Below, in pieces: positions 57,781-64,000 of a stretch of 64,000 nucleotides of DNA. The DNA comes from Pseudomonas poae (GTDB taxonomy: Bacteria; Pseudomonadota; Gammaproteobacteria; Pseudomonadales; Pseudomonadaceae): assembly GCA_028869255.1 (NCBI GenBank), contig CP110972.1, forward strand, positions 3,539,001 to 3,603,000, read 5' to 3'. The notes beneath the pieces are model-generated. The model was not told where the DNA came from, ran no database searches, and was given only the letters and a program-made list of their open reading frames with translations. The first letter of the stretch is position 1; every line of letters begins with the position of its first letter. The position numbers and the translations under genes are program-made.

Positions 57781-58222
57781 AACTTCAAAACCTCCTACAG
57801 CCAGAATAAAAACCTCATACAACAATGTTTAAAATTTACATTCACTGACATCAAATCAAGCTTCAACAGCGCGCTCGCCCCCCTTCACATTAATTCGAAT
57901 AATTTCTAATAATTTTAAACAGACGTGTTTAGCCACTTCAAACAGCGCAGACACCTCCCGACACTCTCAGCCACTGCATCAAACAACTCATAAACATATA
58001 ACAACCGCCCCCTCAACCAATGTTCAAAACCGAACATTTAAACCTGCTACAAATCATTGTGCAGCCCTACTAATTAGCCAAAGAAGATGTAAAGATTTTT
58101 AACGTATCGACACAGCTGGATACGTACCACGCGCTTTATTTACTTCCGTCTTTAAGCAACGGACGTCATTGCTGCGATACATGACAACAGGAAAAACCAA
58201 TAAAGCCACATGGAGTAGCCTC
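57781..58222. other. AT-rich upstream region of the isonitrile locus
   Basis: About 440 bases clearly more AT-rich than either side, with runs such as TAATTCGAATAATTTC. No coding potential seen. It probably contains the pvcA-like promoter, and its composition, next to a kinase remnant, suggests the edge of an acquired segment. Confidence 0.5.
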
Positions 58223-59218
58223 ATGGAAAATCAATCACACGACACTGCATCCCGCATCCTACAAGAGATACTGAAAATTCATCGCAGAGACCCGACGCAC
58301 AACTCGGCCGGCAACTCAAACGAGGAGTTAGAAACAATTAGCAAAGTGCAAATCCCTTGTATTCAATACTTCGTTGAGGCCGGCAAACCAGTCGAATTGG
58401 TGTTGCCGGCCTTTCCTGCCAAGTCGCCCAACCTGCGCAAGGTCCTTGGCCAACTGCCGGACATGGCAGAAAAAATCTGCCTGCAGGCGCTGAACACGCT
58501 GTGCGCCAATATCAAGAATATCTACTCGCCAGGCGCGAAACTGACCATCTGCTCTGATGGCCGCGTCTTCAGCGACTTGATTGGCGTCGACGATCAGGAT
58601 GTGAGTCGCTACCAGCACGTTATTCAAACGATAATTACGCAGTCATACCCAGAACATTTGAGGCTCTATAACCTTGAGGACTGCGCCCAGTTCGATGCCT
58701 CAGCGACGGATTTCGCCCGTCTGCGTCAGTTGATGGCCGCACGCTACGCCGAACCCTGCGACTCGATAAAAAGTACGCTTATGAAATCTCAGGACGGTGT
58801 ACTGCTGTATCGAGCTATCACGCGATTTATGTTTGAGGATAACTGGGCACCCGACTATGTCGGGTCGAAGAACTCGCTGCAGAAAAAATCCAAACTTCTT
58901 GCCGTCAGTGTTATCCAGCGCAGTTGGGCGTGGGGGGCGCTACTTGCCGATGAGTTCCCCAATGCAATCCGACTTTCAATTCACCCACAGCCTGCGACCA
59001 GCCTGAAAATCGGTATACATATGATGCCGACACAAGACTGCTGGATGACACCCTGGCACGGTGTCGCAGTCAAGGTCGGCGAAAAGTACGTGCTTATGAG
59101 TCGGCATGCAGCGCAGTTGTGTGGGGCACAGTTGGTGATGGAGGACGAATCGCCAAGTCATTACATCCTCGAAACGCCGCCTATGCAAAACGCGATGATC
59201 CTGGAGAACGCCGTATGA
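58223..59218 (+). CDS. pvcA: Isocyanide (isonitrile) synthase, PvcA/IsnA family
   Basis: 331 aa from the ATG at 58223 (GGAG 7 bases before); PvcA is about the same length. Dit1/PvcA family signatures: LPAFPAKSPN near residue 73, ICSDGRVFSDLIGV near 113, IRLSIHPQP near 250 and WMTPWHGVAVKV near 275. The family makes the isocyano group on Tyr or Trp from ribulose 5-phosphate. The next gene overlaps by ATGA and encodes the partner oxygenase. Lower GC than neighbours. Confidence 0.88.
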   Translation: MENQSHDTASRILQEILKIHRRDPTHNSAGNSNEELETISKVQIPCIQYFVEAGKPVELVLPAFPAKSPNLRKVLGQLPDMAEKICLQALNTLCANIKNIYSPGAKLTICSDGRVFSDLIGVDDQDVSRYQHVIQTIITQSYPEHLRLYNLEDCAQFDASATDFARLRQLMAARYAEPCDSIKSTLMKSQDGVLLYRAITRFMFEDNWAPDYVGSKNSLQKKSKLLAVSVIQRSWAWGALLADEFPNAIRLSIHPQPATSLKIGIHMMPTQDCWMTPWHGVAVKVGEKYVLMSRHAAQLCGAQLVMEDESPSHYILETPPMQNAMILENAV

Positions 59219-60126
59219 GGGACCTCAACCTACAGAGCCTCGTCACCGTTTCGCCGCTGCCGGCCCAATCCGGTCAAACGCCGGAATTCGGCGTAATGCT
59301 GAAGCCGATGCAAGATCGCCGGCATGTGGGCGAACTGCCGGTTTCGTGGCTGCGTGCGCTGGTGCACAGCCATCAACTGGTGCTGCTGCGCGGTTTCGAC
59401 AGTTTCGACGGCCCCGAGAGCCTCACCCGCTACTGTGCCCACTTCGGGCAGATCATGATGTGGCCGTTCGGCGCCGTGCTGGAACTGGAGGAGCATGCCG
59501 ATGCAAACGATCACATCTTTGCCAACAGCTATGTCCCCTTGCATTGGGATGGTATGTACCTGGAAACGGTGCCCGAATTTCAGATTTTCCAGTGCGTGAA
59601 CGCAATCGAGGCGCATCAAGGCGGCCGCACGACTTTTTCGAACACTGCCCATGCGCTACGTATTGCACCACCGCAGATGCGTGACCTGTGGAGCAAGGCC
59701 ACAGGCAGCTATCAGCGCACCGTCGAACTCTATAGCAATACGGCACGCGCACCGATCATCGGTGCCCATCCACACCGTCAGTTCCCGGTTATGAGGTATT
59801 GCCAGCAACCGGTGGAAGGTGACAGCAGTTTTATCAACCCATCGACCTACACTTTCAGCGGCATTGGAGCGGGTGAGCAAGCGACTTTGCTCGACAGTCT
59901 CAACACCGCCCTTCACGACCCGCGTGTCCACTATGCTCATCAATGGCATACCGGCGATATTTTACTGACGGACAACTTTACCCTCCTGCATGGCCGGGAA
60001 AGCTTTACTCAGCGTAGTGGCCGTCATTTGCGCCGAGTACATATTCATAGCGAACCGCCCCTGCGCAACCCGCATGTGTCGGGTGTCATGCAGCGAGCGG
60101 GAGGCGAGCCTAGCCTGTCGACGTAA
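59215..60126 (+). CDS. pvcB: Fe(II)/2-oxoglutarate oxygenase, PvcB/IsnB family
   Basis: 303 aa. TauD/TfdA fold: LVLLRGFDSFDGPESL, metal ligands His and Asp in VPLHWDGMY near residue 108, distal His in DNFTLLHGRESFTQRSGRHLRRVHIH near 265-280 with the 2-oxoglutarate-binding Arg. PvcB/IsnB desaturates or decarboxylates the isocyano amino acid to a vinyl isonitrile. Start overlaps pvcA by ATGA. No pvcC or pvcD homologues follow. Confidence 0.87.
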   Translation: MRDLNLQSLVTVSPLPAQSGQTPEFGVMLKPMQDRRHVGELPVSWLRALVHSHQLVLLRGFDSFDGPESLTRYCAHFGQIMMWPFGAVLELEEHADANDHIFANSYVPLHWDGMYLETVPEFQIFQCVNAIEAHQGGRTTFSNTAHALRIAPPQMRDLWSKATGSYQRTVELYSNTARAPIIGAHPHRQFPVMRYCQQPVEGDSSFINPSTYTFSGIGAGEQATLLDSLNTALHDPRVHYAHQWHTGDILLTDNFTLLHGRESFTQRSGRHLRRVHIHSEPPLRNPHVSGVMQRAGGEPSLST

Positions 60127-60144
60127 ATCTGAAACTTGATCACT

Positions 60145-60181
60145 GATGGCGGCGGTCTCAATGTGCAAGGCTACCGCCATC
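60145..60181. terminator. Hairpin between convergent pvcB and GlxA-type genes
   Basis: GATGGCGG and CCGCCATC form an 8-bp stem with a 21-nt loop; no T tract. May act as a weak bidirectional terminator. Confidence 0.35.
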
Positions 60182-60189
60182 TCACGCCA

Positions 60190-61154
60190 TTACGGCCGGG
60201 AAAACCGCTCACGATACGCTTGGGGAGTTATCGAAACCGTACGCAAAAAACTTCGGCGCATGGTTTCCTCACAGCCAAACCCACACTGCACGGCGATCCG
60301 TTTGATCGAAGCAGCAGTGTCGGACAGTTGCCGACGAGCCGTTTCCACACGCATCAGTTCTACGGCTCGCGCCGGCGTCTGCCCGGTTTCAGCGCGGTAG
60401 TGACGGACAAAGCTTCGCTCACTCATACCGACCTGCTCCGCGAGCGTCGCGATATTCAGGTCAAGTGTCAGGTGTTCGGCCATCCAGGTATGCAACTCAG
60501 TGAATCGGCTGCTGCCCTTTTGCAGGGATAGCGTCACGCTGAACTGCGATTGCCCCCAGGGCGCTTGAGAAACACCACAAGATGCCGCGCCACTTCCAAG
60601 GCCATGAGTCGCCCGAGATCTTCCTCCACCAATGCCAGGCAGAGGTCGATTCCCGCAGTGACACCGGCCGATGTCCAGACATCCCCCTGCTGGATAAAGA
60701 TCGGGTTGGCCTCAACCTTGAGTTTCGGATACTTGAAGGCAAGCTCTTCACATCGAGTCCAGTGAGTCGCTACCCGACGGCCATCCAGCAGGCCTGTAGC
60801 GGCCAGTAAAAAAGCGCCGGTGCATACCGAGGTTACCCGGCGAGACACCCCCGCCTTGTGCCGAACCCAATCGACCAGTGCGTGATCCTCAGCAGCGCCA
60901 TAAACACCCCAGCCACCTGCAATCACCAACGTGTCGCAGGGGCTGTCGGCCGGGGGCAGAGGCTCGTTTACCAGCGCCAAACCGGCAGAGGTCATCACCG
61001 GCGTCGACTGCGATGCAATCACATTGGCGCGATAAGGCACTGCTAGCCCCCGCTGACGGGCCAGATCATTGGCAGACGCAAAGACCTGTAGCGGCCCTGT
61101 AACGTCGAGCACTTGAACATTCGGAAAAGCCAGCACGTGGATGATTTTTGGCAT
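60190..61154 (-). pseudogene. GlxA-type regulator (DJ-1/PfpI plus AraC domain), one-base frameshift
   Basis: The two halves are in different frames. The N-terminal DJ-1/PfpI domain starts at 61154 (MPKIIHVLAFPNVQVLDVTGPLQVF; elbow TSVCTGAFLLAATGLL) and ends at 60534. The AraC domain runs to 60190 (IATLAEQVGMSERSFVRHY; ETARRQLSDTAASIKRIAVQCGFG). Adding one base to a five-C run (60553-60557) gives KRPGGQSQFSVTLSLQK and a normal 321-aa protein. It is divergent from the isonitrile hydratase gene, so probably controls it; it converges on pvcB. Confidence 0.83.
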
Positions 61155-61244
61155 GGTTGGCGTGATTAGTGGGCTCAATGGCGCGTAGGCCAAATCCTAC
61201 GACGCTAGAGTCAAGCCGTCCATCTCTCCCTCAGGAGTTTCACC

Positions 61245-61924
61245 ATGACCTTGCAGATCGGCTTTCTGTTGTTTCCCGGTATCCAGCAGCTGGACCTCAC
61301 CGGGCCATACGATGTTCTGGGATCACTTCCCGACGTGAAGTTGCACCTGGTGTGGAAAGACCTCGAGCCCATCACATCCAGCACAGGGCTGGTGTTCACC
61401 CCAACCATGACCTATGACGATTGCCCGCCGCTGGACGTGATCTGTGTACCCGGCGGCACAGGTGTCGGAGCGTTGATGGAAGACTCGCAGACACTGGACT
61501 TCCTTAACGCCCAGGCCCTGACCGCACGCTATGTAACATCGGTGTGCACCGGTTCACTGGTGCTGGGCGCAGCCGGTCTGCTTCGAGGGCGTCAGGCAAC
61601 CACTCACTGGGCATACCATGACATGCTCGCACCACTGGGCGCGATTGCGGTGCAGGCACGCGTGGTACGTGATGGCAATTTATTAACCGGCGGAGGCATT
61701 ACGGCCGGGATTGATTTTGCCCTGACCCTGGCGGCCGAGCTTTACGGCGAAGCGACGGCGCAATTGGTGCAACTGCAAATTGAATACGCACCTGCACCGC
61801 CTTTTGATGCAGGACGGCCTGATACAGCCCCCCGCAAGTGCTGGAGGAGGCCAACAAACGCACCGCACAATCGCGCAAAATGCGCGGCGAGATCGTGGCA
61901 AGGGCCGCGGCACGGCTAGGGTAA
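61245..61924 (+). pseudogene. inhA: Isonitrile hydratase-like DJ-1 protein, C-terminal frameshift
   Basis: DJ-1/PfpI fold: IGFLLFPGIQQLDLTGPYDVL, ICVPGGTGVGALMED, and the nucleophile Cys in TSVCTGSLVLGAAGLL near residue 101, matching P. putida isonitrile hydratase, which converts isonitriles to N-formamides. After FDAGRPDTAP the frame as given reads nonsense to 61919; one extra C in a six-C run (61828-61833) gives PPQVLEEANKRTAQSRKMRGEIVARAAARLG and a stop at 61924 (226 aa). Lies near the isonitrile synthase, so detoxification of the product is a reasonable idea. Confidence 0.83.
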
Positions 61925-61966
61925 AACCGAGTGCTGAGCGCCTCGGCGCTCGGCCTCAATCGCAGA

Positions 61967-63394
61967 TCAAGATAACCCTGTGAGGTAATCCGTAACCGCC
62001 GATATGTCCGTGAGTGAGCATGAGGTAGCGATATAGGAATCGGGGCGAACCAGGATCATTTGATCGCTGTAAGGGCTGTGTTCCTCGTCAATCCTGATCA
62101 GCTTGACGAAGGGCGGCAGATCCAACTTCAACTCGCAGTCACCGAAGACCAGAAGCGTGAAGAACCGATAGTCGAGCAGCGAATAGAGACGCGTGCCCGC
62201 GTTCTCCCCGTTGTGGTGGACCGGGAAGTCGAGCACACGCGTGCCATGAAGCTCATGCTCGCCGTAACGAACCCCCATGCCGGTGATGTACCCAGCCCTG
62301 CGCTCGACAACCTTGAGGTAGTCGTTGGCATGCGTTCCAGTCTCGGAATACTTGGTGGTACGCACAAGTTCGCCAGACGTCTCGACAACCCCCATGGCCA
62401 CCCGCTTGCGCTCTTGTTCGTAGGTACGCAGAAGCTCGATTGGCGCATCGCCATTGAGCACCATGCTCATCTTCCACATGATGTTAAAAGCGTCCGCCAA
62501 CCCGGTGTTCAAACCCTGGCCACCATTTACCGAATGGATATGGCAAGCGTCCCCCGCCAGAAACACCTTGTCGGCAATTGCATAGTGTTCGGCCACCGAT
62601 TCTTTTACGGAGAACTGCGAGAACCAGACGACTTCCTTGAAGCGCAACGTGTGCGGCTGCATGGCACGGTTGATCTTGGCGATCGCTTGTTCGACGGTGA
62701 AATCCTTGACGTCCATGCGAACATAAAATCGATCCAGATTGCCTTCGCGTGGGATCCAGGCCACATCGGAGGTTTCAGCCTGGAACACGATGATTTCCGG
62801 AACCTTCACGAAATCAGTCTCGATCACGCCATCCAGGACCGCCCAGATCAATTGCGGATACGTCACCGCGAAAGGAACATTGAAGAGGCTGCGCACAAAC
62901 GAGCGCGAGCCGTCGGCACCTATCACGAACCTGGACTTGATAATCTCGCCGGTCGACAGGACTGTCGTACACCCATCGTCGGTAACGCTGATATCACTGA
63001 CCCAGGTGTCGCGGCGTACGGCGCTCTCCATCGCCTTGAGTTTCTCATCCAGCGACTGCTCGACGAACGATTGCCCTAGCATAAGGAAATGCTTGTGAAA
63101 ACACCCCTCCAGCGCGTCCCACCACGTCGATTGACGCGACGTGAACTTACCGTCGGCCCACACCGAACTGGTGTTGCACGGTTTACCCTTGGCGTGAAGT
63201 TCGTCAAACAGATCAACGATCTCAAGCAACTGCAGCGTTCGTGCGTTGAGAGCATCAGCCCGTCCGACTTGAAGCGGAGCCGAAGATTTATCGACGATCA
63301 CTACCTGAAGATTACACAGCCGGCCCAGGTAGGCACAGGCAAGGCCTACGGGGCCGGCGCCGACAACGACAACATCGATCACAGGGGCAGTCAT
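61967..63394 (-). CDS. FAD-dependent aromatic monooxygenase (PheA/TfdB type)
   Basis: 475 aa. GxGxxG dinucleotide motif VVVVGAGPVGLACAYLGR at the N-terminus, DG motif VIGADGSRSFVRSLF near residue 165, and GD motif VFLAGDACHIHSVNGGQGLNTGLADAFN near 290. The C-terminal thioredoxin-like part of longer members is reduced. Hydroxylates phenolic or related substrates with NAD(P)H and oxygen. AGGGGATACGA precedes the ATG. Not PvcC-like, but near the isonitrile genes, so tailoring of that product is possible. Confidence 0.85.
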   Translation of the reverse strand: MTAPVIDVVVVGAGPVGLACAYLGRLCNLQVVIVDKSSAPLQVGRADALNARTLQLLEIVDLFDELHAKGKPCNTSSVWADGKFTSRQSTWWDALEGCFHKHFLMLGQSFVEQSLDEKLKAMESAVRRDTWVSDISVTDDGCTTVLSTGEIIKSRFVIGADGSRSFVRSLFNVPFAVTYPQLIWAVLDGVIETDFVKVPEIIVFQAETSDVAWIPREGNLDRFYVRMDVKDFTVEQAIAKINRAMQPHTLRFKEVVWFSQFSVKESVAEHYAIADKVFLAGDACHIHSVNGGQGLNTGLADAFNIMWKMSMVLNGDAPIELLRTYEQERKRVAMGVVETSGELVRTTKYSETGTHANDYLKVVERRAGYITGMGVRYGEHELHGTRVLDFPVHHNGENAGTRLYSLLDYRFFTLLVFGDCELKLDLPPFVKLIRIDEEHSPYSDQMILVRPDSYIATSCSLTDISAVTDYLTGLS

Positions 63395-63707
63395 TCGTAT
63401 CCCCTGACGCGCAGCGTATCGAACAGTCGAGCGCGGCGGGTGCGTGCCACACGGTAAAGTAAATAGGAAAATTCTCTTGTCATGATGGTCTGCTCAGGCG
63501 AGGGAGCGCCATCTTTAGGTAGCCACCACTCACTTTCAAACGGACAAGTAATACAGAAAATATGTAACTGGCCGCAGCTCACGCGGTGTGATTAAAAGCG
63601 TCAGCCAGACATCAACAAACCGGAAAAAACCTACGTCGCAGGTGCCTGGCTGCCAGCAGATTCGCTGGGGCGACGAGGCCGCAAGTCGACGTTTTTTAAG
63701 CGCCCCA
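63395..63707. other. Spacer with a possible 30-codon leader frame
   Basis: The 313-base spacer upstream of the monooxygenase. On the minus strand a short frame (ATG at 63483, MTREFSYLLYRVARTRRARL...) ends in TGA overlapping the monooxygenase ATG, as in translational coupling, but its ribosome-binding site is weak. No other feature seen. Confidence 0.3.
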
Positions 63708-64000
63708 TCAGCTTGGTCGAGGCATCAGCGCCAGACGCACGGCCAGAGCCATCAGCACTGTAGCCAAGCCCCATTTCTGCAAGACGGCGCCAACCGGACG
63801 GCCAGCAAAAAAGCGGCTGACGGCACCGCCGAAAATCCCCAGCAGCACATGAAACACCGCGGCGATCAACGTCAGAACGCCGCCCAGCACCAGCAATTGG
63901 ATGGCGATCGGCCCCGCCTCGGGGCGCACGAACTGCGGCAGGAATACCACAAAGAACAGCAGCGCCTTGGGGTTGAGCAGGCTGTTGAGCATGGCCCGTA
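63708..64000 (-). CDS. LysE/RhtB-family amino acid exporter, partial
   Basis: Only the last 97 or so codons are in the window; the 5' part lies past the right edge. RAMLNSLLNPKALLFFVVFLPQFV is the family's central signature, and the rest is hydrophobic helices ending LMALAVRLALMPRPS. Exporters of this type efflux amino acids or homoserine lactones. The ATG at 63992 is internal to the family alignment, not the real start. Confidence 0.85.
   Translation of the reverse strand, partial: RAMLNSLLNPKALLFFVVFLPQFVRPEAGPIAIQLLVLGGVLTLIAAVFHVLLGIFGGAVSRFFAGRPVGAVLQKWGLATVLMALAVRLALMPRPS

Noticed and set aside
61967..63394. The FAD monooxygenase as PvcC.
   Set aside because: PvcC belongs to the HpaB-type family; this protein has the GxGxxG, DG and GD motifs of single-component aromatic hydroxylases.

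Overview
The window is GC-rich chromosomal DNA of a Pseudomonas, most likely from the P. fluorescens complex. The evidence is the paired inverted REP elements with GTGGGAGC-type ends, a gene order from about 14.9 to 25.6 kb matching what I recall of P. aeruginosa PA2652-PA2660, an orphan vgrG/lipase island, a fecIRA iron-uptake unit and a codB-pucR-codA operon. No rRNA, tRNA or CRISPR array was seen. Assignments come from reading motifs, not database searches.

Layout. 0.1-14.3 kb is mostly core: PhzF-like and GST proteins, histidine phosphatase, TerC, NhaR-type regulator, SstT, YceH, AroE-like dehydrogenase, PerM-like permease and the tRNA hydroxylation protein TrhP. 14.3-25.6 kb holds two chemoreceptors around an antiporter, a 1.2-kb array of nested inverted repeats, a BqsSR/CarSR-like two-component operon with two PepSY proteins, and a patatin. 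25.7-30.7 kb has queD, a Nudix hydrolase and cytosine uptake and deamination. 30.7-36.5 kb is a type VI secretion island (VgrG, DUF4123 adaptor, lipoprotein, class 3 lipase). 36.8-41.5 kb has a DapF-fold protein lacking both catalytic cysteines, an MFS protein and two related effector-like proteins. 41.7-45.7 kb is fecA-fecR-fecI. 46.5-53.7 kb is one tight minus-strand operon that I read as an undescribed biosynthetic cluster for a sulfated small molecule: HAD phosphatase, transaldolase-like, sulfotransferase, SDR, saccharopine-dehydrogenase-like, methyltransferase, MFS exporter and APS kinase. 53.9-57.5 kb holds an SDR, a GH15 glycosidase and an alpha/beta hydrolase. 57.5-63.4 kb carries a histidine-kinase remnant, an isonitrile synthase/oxygenase pair (PvcA/PvcB type), a GlxA-type regulator, an isonitrile-hydratase-like DJ-1 protein and an FAD monooxygenase. 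A LysE-type exporter runs off the right edge.

Six otherwise intact genes (two MFS transporters, a TlpQ-like chemoreceptor, the transaldolase-like gene, the GlxA-type regulator and the isonitrile hydratase) are each broken by one base at or next to a short homopolymer, and one base change restores the expected full-length product each time. This looks more like sequencing error than six real mutations, so their pseudogene labels are provisional.
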